Notes: a model not told the origin generated them from the sequence alone. Shown: positions 44,068 through 54,034, numbered from the stretch's first letter. The stretch: 64,000 bases of DNA from an uncultured Arenicella sp. (GCA_937974565.1 CALJWL010000013.1:1-64000); one strand, 5' to 3'. A program made the numbers and translations.

Positions 44068-44757
44068 ATGGGTATCGTTAATTCACTGACAAATAACCGA
44101 ACATGGAGTCGGCACGGGGTAAAGATCGTTTGGGCGATTGCGGCTTTGGTGGTGTTACTGGTGTTCGCCTCGATTGGCTATGCAGAGTACACCTATCGAC
44201 TGGCCAAAAAGGCCAATTATGCGCCACAAACACTGGCGCCTATAGCCAACTCTAAAGGCCCGCAGTATCGGGTCTCTGACATTACTTCAGCCAACTTGTT
44301 CGGTGACCCCAGGCCCAAAGAAGTGGTGACTAAGAATATTCCAAAGACCACCCTCAATTTGAAATTGGTGGGTGTGTTATGGGCTTCTGACCAAGAATTG
44401 GCCAGAGTCATTATTCAATCCGGCAACAAAAAGGCCAACCTTTACGGAATTGGTGAGAGTATCGAAGGCGCTGGCGCGTCGGTTAAAGAAATACACGCAA
44501 ATGAAATTCTGATCAGTCGTAATGGCGCAACTGAAAAGTTGCCGCTGGTTAAAAAGAAAGGCGGCGAAGATATTATTACCTACGAAAGCGTTAGTTTTAA
44601 TGACACTGAGCAGGCCGCGAATCGTTATCAAGATCGAAATAACAACATTGGTCGTTCAACTCGCAAGCCAATTTCACCAAACGGACAAAATCGAAAAATT
44701 CGTAAACCAAATTTTTCAGGCTTAGACAGGGCTCTTGAGAAAATGGGCGAAATATAG
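44068..44757 (+). CDS. gspC: type II secretion system protein C (GspC)
   Basis: A 229-residue bitopic inner-membrane protein with one span near residues 19-38. The homology-region domain follows (ITSANLFGDPRPKE, LNLKLVGVLWASDQELARVI, NLYGIGESI), which in GspC contacts the secretin GspD. The C-terminal PDZ or coiled-coil module of classical GspC is missing; a charged tail rich in Asn and Arg takes its place. No gspD-N genes are near, so the rest of the machine must be elsewhere. Confidence 0.85.
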   Translation: MGIVNSLTNNRTWSRHGVKIVWAIAALVVLLVFASIGYAEYTYRLAKKANYAPQTLAPIANSKGPQYRVSDITSANLFGDPRPKEVVTKNIPKTTLNLKLVGVLWASDQELARVIIQSGNKKANLYGIGESIEGAGASVKEIHANEILISRNGATEKLPLVKKKGGEDIITYESVSFNDTEQAANRYQDRNNNIGRSTRKPISPNGQNRKIRKPNFSGLDRALEKMGEI

Positions 44758-44976
44758 GCTACTTTGCGTCAACCACAGACCGTCTTACTTTTATTGTAAG
44801 TCATCAAACAGTCGTCGATTAACCGATTCTCTGCGCCACCTTTGGTTTCGTTCTTTTTCTAAATTAGGGTGTAACACCTCAAAATAGAGTCGTGGTTTTT
44901 TTGATAAAACCCATCATGATCATTGGGGCCATTGAGTTTGATTAACGGTTAAGCTGGCGATGTCACAAGCCAACCT
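44758..44976. other. intergenic, no gene seen
   Basis: About 220 bases between converging gspC and lnt. It contains a weak hairpin with arms GGTTAAGCT/AAGCCAACC-like near 44948, possibly the terminator of lnt. Otherwise nothing is seen. Confidence 0.4.
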
Positions 44977-46464
44977 TTACTGAGCAGTACTGAAAGTTCG
45001 CCGCACGACCACCATAGCTAATACAACCAAGCTGAACCAAACAATCCAACTGCCGAAACGCACAAAAAGGGTATCGCCGGTCATGGGCTGAACACGCCAC
45101 TTCGCCACTGCAACTTTGAACTGAGCCGTAGCATGCTCTACCTTGCCATTGGAATCAATAAAAAGAGACGGCCCAGAATTAGCGGCTCTTACCAAAGGCC
45201 GACCCAACTCTCTGGCACGCATTTGCGCTAGCTGACGACGCTGATGCGGCGCAAACGAGTCACCAAACCAAGCATCTTCACTGATGTTTACCAACACGGA
45301 CGCATCACCCAAATGCTGCCGGTACTCATTGGAAAACGCGTCTTCGTAACAGATAGACAACCCTATTTTGATGCCACCGTCGCACCTCAGTTCTTGTTGA
45401 CCTTGCCAGCCAGCAAAGTCAGACATGGGCAAGTTCAGGTAATCAAAAACCCATGAGAAAAGAAATTTCAACGGTTGGTATTCACCAAACGGCACTAAAT
45501 GTCGCTTACGATACACTTGGGGAGCGTCGCGCGACTCGGCACAACTGAGTGCCGCTGCGTTGTAGCTGTTAGTGCCATCGTAGTCTAATAAACCAGCAAT
45601 CACAGCTGTATTAGGCGGTGCCATGGCGCGCCAAAACGCCTCATCAAGTTGAGTCACGTAAAGGGGTAAAGCAGTTTCAGGCCAAACAATCAGATCAAGT
45701 CCAGATATCACCTTGTTATTGTTTGCTAATTGAGTGCTGAGGCTTTGGTATTGAGTAACGCTCTTGCGTTGATGGCTCTGCTGCCATTTCTCTTCAATGG
45801 GGGTGTTTGCCTGTACGACACCAACCGTAATTGGGCGGCCGTCGTTTGTTGTCCAACTAATTTGGTTAAGACCAAAGGAAATACCCAACAGCACCACCAG
45901 TGCGAAACCGGCTCGGAGCGAACGCGCTAATACGGATTGCAGCAAAAAGACAGCCACCACCACAACCATAAAACTAACAAGGTAAACACCGCCAACCGGC
46001 GCCCACGAAAACAACCAGCTCTGAGTTTGCGTGTACCCTATGTCGAGCCATGGAAAGCCGGTTAACACCCAGCTCTTACACCACTCAAAAACAACCCAGC
46101 TAAACGGAAAAATCACCAATAAACGATTTTCTTTCTTATCCGCCAACAACGTTGCGACCAGTGTTGGCAAGGCCGAAAACACCGACAAAATAGCCGCAAA
46201 GCCACATACGGCGATAGAGCCCATCCACAGTGGCATTCCGCCATACGTTGACAATGACACGTAAACCCACGACACACCGAAAAGATACATGCCCATGCCA
46301 AAACAAAACCCAAGTGCAGCGGACTGTTTGGCCGTGGCATTGCGGATCAGGTAGGCAAGCGCGGCAAGGGTAACAAAAATTACCGGAAAAAAGTCAAAGG
46401 GCGCAAACGCAAAAACGCTTAACGCCCCAAATAGGGCGCTAAGCGAATAATGTTTCCAAGTCAT
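44977..46464 (-). CDS. lnt: apolipoprotein N-acyltransferase
   Basis: A 495-residue inner-membrane enzyme that adds the third acyl chain to lipoproteins. The first 200 residues hold about six spans, followed by a nitrilase-like periplasmic domain: VWPETALPLYV (catalytic Glu), KRHLVPFGEYQPL (catalytic Lys region), and GLSICYEDAF (nucleophile Cys). A final span ends the protein. Its usual partner enzyme lgt is encoded 2 kb away. The gene is transcribed in the same direction as DUF4124 and lgt. Confidence 0.95.
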   Translation of the reverse strand: MTWKHYSLSALFGALSVFAFAPFDFFPVIFVTLAALAYLIRNATAKQSAALGFCFGMGMYLFGVSWVYVSLSTYGGMPLWMGSIAVCGFAAILSVFSALPTLVATLLADKKENRLLVIFPFSWVVFEWCKSWVLTGFPWLDIGYTQTQSWLFSWAPVGGVYLVSFMVVVVAVFLLQSVLARSLRAGFALVVLLGISFGLNQISWTTNDGRPITVGVVQANTPIEEKWQQSHQRKSVTQYQSLSTQLANNNKVISGLDLIVWPETALPLYVTQLDEAFWRAMAPPNTAVIAGLLDYDGTNSYNAAALSCAESRDAPQVYRKRHLVPFGEYQPLKFLFSWVFDYLNLPMSDFAGWQGQQELRCDGGIKIGLSICYEDAFSNEYRQHLGDASVLVNISEDAWFGDSFAPHQRRQLAQMRARELGRPLVRAANSGPSLFIDSNGKVEHATAQFKVAVAKWRVQPMTGDTLFVRFGSWIVWFSLVVLAMVVVRRTFSTAQ

Positions 46465-46582
46465 ATTATTGATCGAGAGTCGGTGAGGTGATTAAAAAGT
46501 GAACACCTCAACATCAGTAAACCAAGATCTAAATGCATAAACAGGGCCTGCCTAAAGAATACGCACCGACCATGGCCGCCAA

Positions 46583-47191
46583 CTACGCGTCTTTATAATC
46601 CAGGTACAGCTTTTTCTCGTTAGCAAATTTTTCAGCGATCACGATCTTTTGCTCTTGCAAGCGTTCCAGCTCTGCACTGAACTCAATCACTCTTGACTTA
46701 GAAGCGGCGAGTTCTTTCTCGATTTTCTCTTTATTGTAAGCGGGTGCTGTTAGCAATTTTCCTTCAAGGCGCGCAATTTTTCCGTCCATTTGCTTTAAAT
46801 ACGCTTTGTGTACACGAATATTTCCATCCACCGACGCTAACTGATTGTCTCGCTGGCGATCAATGTCTTCCTCACGCTCGTAAATACTAAGTATGCGATT
46901 GCGCTCAGCTTGCTCAGCCTGCTGTTTGGCCAATTCTTCTTGTAATTGTGCTTCGCGCTCAGCTTCGATTTGCAGCTCTTCTTCGGTCTTAGGCGCATCT
47001 AGCGTCTCCTTAACAAAGCCACGATTCGTCAATGTGGTTACTTCAGTGGTTGCACAGGCTTCCTCGGCAGTATCGCCATAATGCCATTTTCCTTCTGAAT
47101 CTTTGCACTTTTTAATTGCATGCGCACTGGGTGCAAGAACCATGAGTGCCAGAGACATAAATGCGATAACAAACTTAAAAAACTGTTTCAT
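46583..47191 (-). CDS. exported DUF4124-type coiled-coil protein
   Basis: The start at 47191 gives 202 residues; GGAG lies 8 bases upstream, while an in-frame upstream start would add 17 unlike residues. A signal peptide (to Ala-His-Ala near residue 26) is followed by KKCKDSEGKWHYGDT, the DUF4124 core seen in many gammaproteobacterial envelope proteins. A long Glu/Gln/Ala-rich coiled coil covers about 75-200 (RDNQLASVDGNIRVHKAYLK, LERLQEQKIVIAEKF). Function unknown. It sits between lnt and lgt. Confidence 0.8.
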   Translation of the reverse strand: MKQFFKFVIAFMSLALMVLAPSAHAIKKCKDSEGKWHYGDTAEEACATTEVTTLTNRGFVKETLDAPKTEEELQIEAEREAQLQEELAKQQAEQAERNRILSIYEREEDIDRQRDNQLASVDGNIRVHKAYLKQMDGKIARLEGKLLTAPAYNKEKIEKELAASKSRVIEFSAELERLQEQKIVIAEKFANEKKLYLDYKDA

Positions 47192-47407
47192 AAGAAGCTC
47201 CAAAAAGTCAATCGAATATACAAACAGGAACCGTTTAACCATGCAAGATCAAATCATCTGCAAACAGTATGATCATGCTCAAAGGCTTTTTCATTATTGC
47301 AAGCCATTGTGCGGCTCCTGTTGATAAAACAGGGTAAGGGCATTGCGGTGATTATAAAGCGAACAATGATGTACAGTGGTCAAAAATCGCCTTGATTTTG
47401 CCTATAT

Positions 47408-48220
47408 TTATCTGGGGTGCGTTTGCGAACCGTTAACGCGCGAATTTATCACCAAAAAAAGACCCAAGAAGAACATGGGTAAGCTTAGCAGCTGCCCCAT
47501 GGTTACCCAATCAAAAAACAGATAACGTAAATGATCGTCGGGCACGCGCACCAGCTCTACCAGCATTCGCGATAAGGCGTAGCCCATCAAAAACAGACCT
47601 GATAATAACCCGATTGGGCGTCTAGTGCGAGAAACTAGCCAAAGTGTCACGAAAAGTAACAAACCTTCCAATAAGGCTTCGTACAACATGGACGGGTGGC
47701 GAGCTTGCTCATCGGCTGTGGTAAACACCATGCCCCACGGTAAATCCGTAGGTTTTCCCCACAGCTCTTGGTTAATAAAATTGCCGATTCGGCCAAAGAA
47801 CAGGCCAATCGGTGCAACGGGTGCCACAAAGTCGCCTACCTCCATAAACCCTATTTTGGATTTACGACTGAATAACCAGAGGGCAAAAATAACGCCTAAC
47901 AGACCGCCATGGAAAGACATACCGCCTTCTCGGATTCCGGTGACAATGGTCAGCAGGTCTGCCAAGTACTCCATTGGCTTATAAAATAAAACATAACCCA
48001 GTCGACCACCCAATACGGCTCCTAGTGCGCCATAGAACAGTAAATCTGAGACTAAATCCAAATTCCAACGCGAATTAACCGCATCGGGTTGGTGTTTTAA
48101 ACGATACGCCCAAGCCAGATACACGCCTAAAAAACCAAACACATAAGTTAGTCCATACCATTGGACTGCTAACGGGCCAATCTCTAGTGCCACTGGATTG
48201 AAGTTAGGGTGAATAATCAT
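47408..48220 (-). CDS. lgt: prolipoprotein diacylglyceryl transferase
   Basis: A 270-residue membrane enzyme with about seven spans. It transfers diacylglycerol from phosphatidylglycerol to the lipobox cysteine. Hallmarks: GGRLGYVLFY near 71, MSFHGGLLGVIFALW near 98, and the signature GRIGNFINQELWGKPTDLPW near 143. First step of lipoprotein maturation, with lnt (above) the last. The ABC binding protein at 50702 carries a lipobox and would be a client. Its usual partner thyA is not downstream here. Confidence 0.96.
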   Translation of the reverse strand: MIIHPNFNPVALEIGPLAVQWYGLTYVFGFLGVYLAWAYRLKHQPDAVNSRWNLDLVSDLLFYGALGAVLGGRLGYVLFYKPMEYLADLLTIVTGIREGGMSFHGGLLGVIFALWLFSRKSKIGFMEVGDFVAPVAPIGLFFGRIGNFINQELWGKPTDLPWGMVFTTADEQARHPSMLYEALLEGLLLFVTLWLVSRTRRPIGLLSGLFLMGYALSRMLVELVRVPDDHLRYLFFDWVTMGQLLSLPMFFLGLFLVINSRVNGSQTHPR

Positions 48221-48280
48221 GGTAGTTTACCTAAGCAAGCCACTTGCCAATGTACAGCTGCTCGTCAATTAATACCGCTG

Positions 48281-49219
48281 TTATAATTCGACAGTCTCAC
48301 CAAACGCCTGTCGATAACGCTCAACAAATTCATCTGGCGTAAACGTGTGGTTTTGCGTGCCCGACTGCTCAATCTTTATCGCCCCACATAAGGACGCAAT
48401 CTGAGCCGATGTTTTCCAGCTTTTGCCATTGGTCATTCCAAACATCAGGCCCGCACGATAAGCGTCACCGCAACCGGTGGGGTCAACCGCGCCAGAAATA
48501 GGAGCGCAAGGCACCTTAATTTTCTCACCATCGACATACACTTCAGAGCCTTTTCCACCCAACGTCACCACTAAGGCTTCAACTTTTTTCGCCAACTCTT
48601 CAAGACTAAGGCCAGTTTTATCGAGCAACATTTGGCTTTCATAGTCGTTAACGACAGCATAAGTGGCTTCATCTAAAAATTTCATGCAGTCATCGCCATC
48701 AAACATCGGCAGCCCTTGACCCGGATCAAAAACAAACGGAATACCTAAGGACTTGAACTGTTCTGAATGTTCTATCATGGCATCACGCCCATCTGGCCCA
48801 ACGATGCCCAGCTCTACATTTTTTGCATCACCAATCTTATTCTGATGCGCAAAATTCATGGCACCTGGGTGAAAGGCAATAATTTGGTTATTGTCGATAT
48901 CCGTGGTAATAAACGCTTGGGCGGTGAACGTATCCGGCACCACCTTAATATGCTCTGAGTTCAAGCCTTTTTCTTCAAGGTAACGCGAATAAGGACCAAA
49001 ATCTTCCCCCACGGTCGCCATGATCACCGGCTCGCCACCCAAGAGTTTCAGCGTGTAAGCAATATTGCCAGCACAACCGCCTAAATGACGAGTCATACTG
49101 GGCACCAAAAAAGCCACATTTAAGATGTGCGTTTGGTCGGGGAGAATGTGATTCTTGAATTGGTCTTCGAACACCATGATAGTGTCATAAGCCATAGAAC
49201 CGGTTATCAAGGTTTTCAT
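48281..49219 (-). CDS. PfkB family carbohydrate kinase, adenosine-kinase-like
   Basis: A 312-residue ribokinase-fold enzyme. GGCAGNIAYTLKLLGGEP near 47 and the signature DPTGCGDAYRAGLMFGMTNG near 251 (with the catalytic Asp in GCGD) are diagnostic. It has the Asn-rich sugar site expected of nucleoside/ribose kinases, and its length fits bacterial adenosine or sugar kinases. Cytoplasmic, ATP-dependent. The exact substrate cannot be fixed from sequence. It is upstream of lgt in the same direction, about 60 bases apart. Confidence 0.88.
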   Translation of the reverse strand: MKTLITGSMAYDTIMVFEDQFKNHILPDQTHILNVAFLVPSMTRHLGGCAGNIAYTLKLLGGEPVIMATVGEDFGPYSRYLEEKGLNSEHIKVVPDTFTAQAFITTDIDNNQIIAFHPGAMNFAHQNKIGDAKNVELGIVGPDGRDAMIEHSEQFKSLGIPFVFDPGQGLPMFDGDDCMKFLDEATYAVVNDYESQMLLDKTGLSLEELAKKVEALVVTLGGKGSEVYVDGEKIKVPCAPISGAVDPTGCGDAYRAGLMFGMTNGKSWKTSAQIASLCGAIKIEQSGTQNHTFTPDEFVERYRQAFGETVEL

Positions 49220-49322
49220 GAAATTTGCATCAACGTGAATTTGAATAGGTAGACAGCCTTAAAACGTGGCAGGCCAACAAAAATAATGACCCACGTTCTG
49301 AAAACGTGGTTTTAATGTACGA

Positions 49323-49358
49323 TAAAAAATGAGGCCAAACGGATTAACGTTTAGCCTC
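49323..49358 (-). terminator. intrinsic terminator downstream of tpx
   Basis: On the minus strand arms GAGGCTAAACG and CGTTTGGCCTC pair around a short loop, followed by ATTTTTT. It ends the tpx transcript, which runs leftward. Confidence 0.85.
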
Positions 49359-49423
49359 CTCCCTCAGCCACCAAGCGTTCACTTAGAAGTTCGCACGGTT
49401 TGCTGAATGTCTGTTTTATCTAT

Positions 49424-49918
49424 TTAAAGTGCGGCTAACGCGGCTTCATAATCAGGCTCTTGAGCAATTTCAGGCACCAATTCAGCATGCACAACCGTAT
49501 TTTCTTCGTCAAGCACTATTACCGCACGAGCCGTTAACCCAGCCAAAGGGCCATCCGCCATTAACACGCCGTAGTTTTTAGCAAAGTCTTGATTACGCAT
49601 GGTCGATAATGTGACCGCCGAACCAACAGAGTTGGCTTCGCAAAAGCGACTGGCTGCAAACGGCAAATCACCGGACACAACCAATAATTGCACATTGTCT
49701 TTATTGGCCACTTCCTGATTAAACTTTTGCGTTGAGGTCGCACAAACAGGGGTGTCTAGACTTGGAATGATACTGATCACTTTCTTCTTGCCAGCGTACT
49801 CACTCAAAGACACATCACTCAGTGACGAAGTTGTAAGAGTGAAATCTGGGGCCTGTTGCCCAACGCTAGGGAACTCGCCATTCAAGTTGATGGGATTACT
49901 TTTTAATGTGATTTGCAT
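49424..49918 (-). CDS. tpx: thiol peroxidase
   Basis: A 164-residue atypical 2-Cys peroxiredoxin. The peroxidatic cysteine lies in SLDTPVCATSTQKFN near residue 59 and the resolving cysteine in SRFCEANSVGSAV near 93, as in Tpx. It reduces hydrogen peroxide and alkyl peroxides with thioredoxin in the periplasm or cytoplasm. No signal peptide is seen, matching cytoplasmic or unconventional family members. Monocistronic with a strong terminator. Confidence 0.95.
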   Translation of the reverse strand: MQITLKSNPINLNGEFPSVGQQAPDFTLTTSSLSDVSLSEYAGKKKVISIIPSLDTPVCATSTQKFNQEVANKDNVQLLVVSGDLPFAASRFCEANSVGSAVTLSTMRNQDFAKNYGVLMADGPLAGLTARAVIVLDEENTVVHAELVPEIAQEPDYEAALAAL

Positions 49919-50022
49919 GATATTAATACTGATAGGTGGGAAAAGGGTTAAATTTAGTTAGCTTTAGCCAGAAAGTCTTGAAACATTATAAACGCTCTTT
50001 GGCTTGATTGAGGCATAACAAC

Positions 50023-50409
50023 TTAATCGTCAACAGAGGCATTATAGCCTTCGGCTGATAAAAGGCCGTCGAAGCTTGCTGAGTCATCGGTTTTGATGCG
50101 AAATATCCAACCGCTTTCATAGGGTGACTCATTCAATAACTCAGGTTCGTCATCGAGCTTTTCATTCACTTCAACCACAACACCGGTCACAGGCGCATAA
50201 ATGTCTGAAGCGGCCTTAACTGATTCAACTGCGCAGCACTCTTCTCCCGCATTCACGTCAGCGCCCACTTCTGGCAATTCTACATAGACCACGTCGCCCA
50301 GAGACTCCTGCGCGTAGTCACTGACGCCCACTTCAACAATGCCATTATCAAGTTTTCGCACCCATTCATGGGAGGCCGCATACAATAAATTATCAGGGGT
50401 TTCGCTCAT
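50023..50409 (-). CDS. gcvH: glycine cleavage system H protein
   Basis: A 128-residue lipoyl protein. The lipoylated lysine is in [17 protein letters not shown] near 66; the opening [20 protein letters not shown] and the end [11 protein letters not shown] are typical. It carries the aminomethyl intermediate of glycine decarboxylation. Its partners gcvT and gcvP are not in this window, so the locus is split here. Confidence 0.96.
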   Translation of the reverse strand: MSETPDNLLYAASHEWVRKLDNGIVEVGVSDYAQESLGDVVYVELPEVGADVNAGEECCAVESVKAASDIYAPVTGVVVEVNEKLDDEPELLNESPYESGWIFRIKTDDSASFDGLLSAEGYNASVDD

Positions 50410-50591
50410 CTTAGACTCTTTACAATTATCGTGGAATTAATGATTAGTTACTCGCTTTTAAAAGTGATGGGCATATCAACTCTTTGCTCGCTTCTATTGT
50501 GAGGCACATTATATATAAAGCCACTGAATTGGTAAGGTAGAATTGCATCTTTGCCTTATCATTTCTTGCATTCTGCAACGCAATCCGTGAA

Positions 50592-50610
50592 AATGAGAAT
50601 GATTCCCATT
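50592..50610 (+). promoter_or_regulatory. Fur box
   Basis: TGAGAATGATTCCCA forms the 7-1-7 dyad of Fur sites (TGAGAAT, G, ATTCCCA, one mismatch) within AATGAGAATGATTCCCATT. It lies about 90 bases before the iron-binding lipoprotein gene and predicts repression by iron. The fur gene is 3 kb downstream. Confidence 0.85.
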
Positions 50611-50701
50611 AACCAGTCGTAAATGCATCACGCCAATCATCGTTCCATGTTCTCACTGGATGATCAGCGCTGGATTCAAAACACTTTTGCCGAACCAAAA
50701 C

Positions 50702-51724
50702 ATGAATAAAATCACTTTGCCATTTCTAGGTGCAATGACAGCCATACTGTTAAGTGGTTGCCAAGCACCGAGCAACGAAGTTAATCTGTATTCAGCTCGT
50801 AAAGAAGCGCTGATAAAACCGTTGTTGGACCAATTTACATCTGAATCTGGGATACAAGTAAACGTCATCAGCAGCAAGGCCGACGCACTACTCAAGCGCA
50901 TTGAAAACGAAGGCCAGAATAGCCCAGCGGATGTTTTGCTAACGACCGATGCTGGCCGCCTACACCGCGCGAAAAGCGCAGGAATATTTACGTCAATTAA
51001 CTCAGAGTTAATCAATAGGAATATTCCAAGTCAATATCGCGACGCTGAGGGTGAATGGGTCGGCTTATCTGTTCGAGTACGGCCTATTATGGTAACCGAA
51101 GAAGGCAAAGAGTTCGGCATCAGCCGTTATGAGGATTTAGCCAAACCTCAATTGAACGGCCAGATCTGCGTTCGTTCATCAAGCAACATTTATAACCAAT
51201 CATTGGTCGCCGCAATGTTGGCGGTAAGTGAGGCGGATTCTTTAGAGCGCTGGGCCACAGGGGTGGTCACCAATATGGCAAGAACGCCCCAAGGCGGTGA
51301 TCGCGATCAAATTCGTGCGGCGGCAACCGGTCAATGCAATGTCGTGGTCGCAAACACGTATTACTTAGCAAACATGCTTAGCAACGAAGAAAACACAGAT
51401 GACTTCGCCGCCGCTAACTCTCTCAGTGTCATCTGGCCAAATCAAGATGATCGTGGCGCACACATCAATGTGAGTGGCGCCGGCGTATTGAAAACCGCCC
51501 CAAATAAAGACAATGCCCTCAAACTTATCGAATTTTTAGCCTCTGATAAAGCACAAGAAATGTACGCGAACGTAAACTTTGAGTACCCGGCTAAGGAAGA
51601 CGTTGCATTGCATCCAATCTTACTGAAATGGGGACACTTCAAAGCCGACACAGTATCTCTGGGTATTTTAGGTGAGAACAATGCAAACGCGGTTAAATTA
51701 TTGGATCGCGCAGGTTGGAAATAA
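50702..51724 (+). CDS. ferric iron ABC transporter substrate-binding lipoprotein
   Basis: The start at 50702 gives 340 residues with a lipoprotein signal (ILLSGCQAP, lipidated Cys20). The body is an FbpA/FutA-type periplasmic binding protein: VNLYSARKEALIKPLLDQF, then VISSKADALLKRIENEGQNS, and RVRPIMVTEE. The conserved YSAR and the later ANTYYLANML tyrosine pair fit iron coordination. An upstream in-frame ATG at 50660 lacks a ribosome site and would lose the lipobox spacing. It sits under a Fur box and is followed by the permease, with no ATPase. Confidence 0.9.
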   Translation: MNKITLPFLGAMTAILLSGCQAPSNEVNLYSARKEALIKPLLDQFTSESGIQVNVISSKADALLKRIENEGQNSPADVLLTTDAGRLHRAKSAGIFTSINSELINRNIPSQYRDAEGEWVGLSVRVRPIMVTEEGKEFGISRYEDLAKPQLNGQICVRSSSNIYNQSLVAAMLAVSEADSLERWATGVVTNMARTPQGGDRDQIRAAATGQCNVVVANTYYLANMLSNEENTDDFAAANSLSVIWPNQDDRGAHINVSGAGVLKTAPNKDNALKLIEFLASDKAQEMYANVNFEYPAKEDVALHPILLKWGHFKADTVSLGILGENNANAVKLLDRAGWK

Positions 51725-51763
51725 CGATTAGTCGGGCCAGTCAATTCGATTTTAGAAAAACGC

Positions 51764-53413
51764 ATGAACCTAAAAAGGTTACGTTTGCAGCGCTCAGCAA
51801 TAGGCTGGTTGGTATCAAGTTCAAGCATCAATGGCTTGGTTGTGCTGCCGTTGCTTGCTTTGGTCTGGATCAGCCTAAGCGGTGACAGTTCACAAGTATG
51901 GGCACACCTTATCGACACAGTCCTAACGGACTACATCACAAACTCATTGATATTGATGTGTGGTGTGGCGACGCTAACATTATTGATCGGCGTAAGCTCA
52001 GCGTATCTGGTCACCCATTTTGATTTTTTTGCCAAAAAGGCACTAACTTGGGCATTGCTGTTGCCATTAGCCGTGCCTACTTATATCACGGCCTATTCAT
52101 ACACAGGCTTATTGGATGTCGCTGGGCCCATACAATCAAGCATACGAAGCGGGTTAGGTTTGAGCGTCAATGAATACTGGTTTCCTGCTATTCGATCTTT
52201 ACCAGGCGCCGTTTTTGTAATGAGTTTTGTGCTTTATCCTTATGTCTATTTGCTAGCACGAGCTGCGTTTATTGAACAGTCACGGCATTTACGCGATGTG
52301 GCTCAATTATTAGGTTATTCACAACGCAGAGCGTTCTTTAAAATCACCTTACCCATCGCACGCCCCGCGGTGGTCGCAGGTGTCTCTCTGGTTTTAATGG
52401 AAACTTTGGCCGACTATGGCGCGGTCAGCTACTTTGGTGTTAACACTTTTACGACTGGCATATTCCGCACCTGGTATGGATTAGACAGTGTGGCCGGAGC
52501 GGCGCAGTTGGCCATGATACTATTGAGCTTTGTGGTTATTTTGACGCTTATTGAAAAACAATCAAGACGACGCGCCGGCTATCATCAATCGTTAAAATCA
52601 AGCAAGCACGCCACCACAATAAAACTGGTCGGTAAAGCAAATATATTCGCCACAGCATTGGTCGCCACGCCGATTATGCTCGGCTTTATAATCCCTGTAT
52701 TTCAGCTATTTGTTTGGGCTATTAAGTCCAGCGAAGGTTTGCTCTCACTGGGGTTTTGGAGACTAGTAATCAATACCTTGGGGCTGGCAAGCGTCACCGC
52801 CCTGCTCGCCCTGTTATTGGCGTTAATCGTTGCTTACGCCTATCGATTACGACCAAACGCGCTAACGTTATTTAATAAACGCACGGCCTCGTTGGGTTAT
52901 GCCGTGCCTGGCACCGTAATCGCTGTTGGCATACTGACTCCGTTGGCCACATTTGATAATACGGTGGACGCTTGGTTTAGAGCAAACACCGGTTTCTCAA
53001 CGGGCTTACTGCTTAGTGGCTCACTGGCGGCTTTAGTGATTGCCTATTTAGTTCGCTTTCTCGCTGTGGCTTTAGGGGCTGTGGAATCGGGCCTTGCAAA
53101 CATTCACAACAACATCGATCAAGCGGCTAGCTCATTAGGCCGCAAACCTTTGTCAGTAATACGTGAGATACACATACCCATGCTGCGCAGCAGTGCTTTC
53201 ACCGCGGCCCTGATTGTGTTTGTGGATGTGATGAAAGAATTACCCGCAACCTTAATTTTGCGACCATTCAATTTTAACACTTTGGCCGTCAGGGCGTATG
53301 AGTTGGCCAGCGATGAACGCCTAATGGATGCGTCCTTGGCCTCTATTTCGATTGTTCTAGCAGGCTTACTGCCCGTGATTTTATTAACGAAGGCAACACT
53401 GAAGTCTAACTAG
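51764..53413 (+). CDS. ferric iron ABC transporter permease
   Basis: A 549-residue protein of the FbpB/AfuB type: two fused half-permeases, each with about six spans and an EAA-type coupling loop. The loops RDVAQLLGYSQRRAFFKITL (near 183) and DQAASSLGRKPLSVIREIHI (near 456) contact the ATPase. It moves Fe3+ across the inner membrane. The starting gene is 39 bases downstream of the binding protein in the same operon. The expected ATP-binding subunit (FbpC) does not follow; the next gene is fur on the other strand, so the ATPase must be encoded elsewhere or shared. Confidence 0.9.
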   Translation: MNLKRLRLQRSAIGWLVSSSSINGLVVLPLLALVWISLSGDSSQVWAHLIDTVLTDYITNSLILMCGVATLTLLIGVSSAYLVTHFDFFAKKALTWALLLPLAVPTYITAYSYTGLLDVAGPIQSSIRSGLGLSVNEYWFPAIRSLPGAVFVMSFVLYPYVYLLARAAFIEQSRHLRDVAQLLGYSQRRAFFKITLPIARPAVVAGVSLVLMETLADYGAVSYFGVNTFTTGIFRTWYGLDSVAGAAQLAMILLSFVVILTLIEKQSRRRAGYHQSLKSSKHATTIKLVGKANIFATALVATPIMLGFIIPVFQLFVWAIKSSEGLLSLGFWRLVINTLGLASVTALLALLLALIVAYAYRLRPNALTLFNKRTASLGYAVPGTVIAVGILTPLATFDNTVDAWFRANTGFSTGLLLSGSLAALVIAYLVRFLAVALGAVESGLANIHNNIDQAASSLGRKPLSVIREIHIPMLRSSAFTAALIVFVDVMKELPATLILRPFNFNTLAVRAYELASDERLMDASLASISIVLAGLLPVILLTKATLKSN

Positions 53414-53475
53414 TGAACTTCTGGTTTGTCACCAACGAGCTTTTAAGGAAGTGATCGCCTTGTGACTAACGAGGC

Positions 53476-53889
53476 TTACTCAGGCTGGCATTTTGAACAA
53501 ATTCCGTACAGGTACAAAGAATGGTCTTCAAGCTTAAAATTGTGTTCTTTAGCCATCGCTTTTTGACGCTCTTCAATTTGCGCATCATAAAACTCGGTGA
53601 CCGTATTGCATTTAACGCAAACCATATGATCGTGGTGCTGCCCATCGTCAAGCTCAAAGACCGACCGGCCACCTTCAAAATTATGTCGTAATACCAAACC
53701 CGCATTTTCAAATTGGGTCAGCACTCGATAGACTGTGGCAAACGCGATCTCTTCTCCGGCATCCAACAGTTTTTTGTACACGTCCTCGGCCGTAAAATGG
53801 CCTTGCTCACCTTCAAGTACTGATAGAATTCGCAGTCTGGGCAGAGTGGTCTTTAAACCGGCTTCTTTGAGTTCTTTAGCGCTGGGCAT
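53476..53889 (-). CDS. fur: ferric uptake regulator Fur
   Basis: The start at 53889 gives 137 residues beginning MPSAKELKEAGLKTTLPRLR, the classic Fur opening; a GTG 12 bases upstream is an alternative. The winged helix (AFATVYRVLTQFENAGLV) is followed by HHDHMVCVKCNTVTEF, with the HHDH metal site and first CxxC, and the C-terminal CSKC second zinc pair. It represses iron uptake genes when Fe2+ is abundant. Converges on the ferric ABC genes, which carry a Fur box. Confidence 0.96.
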   Translation of the reverse strand: MPSAKELKEAGLKTTLPRLRILSVLEGEQGHFTAEDVYKKLLDAGEEIAFATVYRVLTQFENAGLVLRHNFEGGRSVFELDDGQHHDHMVCVKCNTVTEFYDAQIEERQKAMAKEHNFKLEDHSLYLYGICSKCQPE

Positions 53890-54034
53890 GTTGCGGATCA
53901 CATCATTGGTTTACTATTGAGGGCAGATTTTAACAGCTTTTATTATTTCTATTTTTAGTTTTAAAGCTTATTCTGATTTTAATCACATTAGCGGCCATTT
54001 TGGGGCACCTAAGCTAAATCTCTAAATTACTCTT

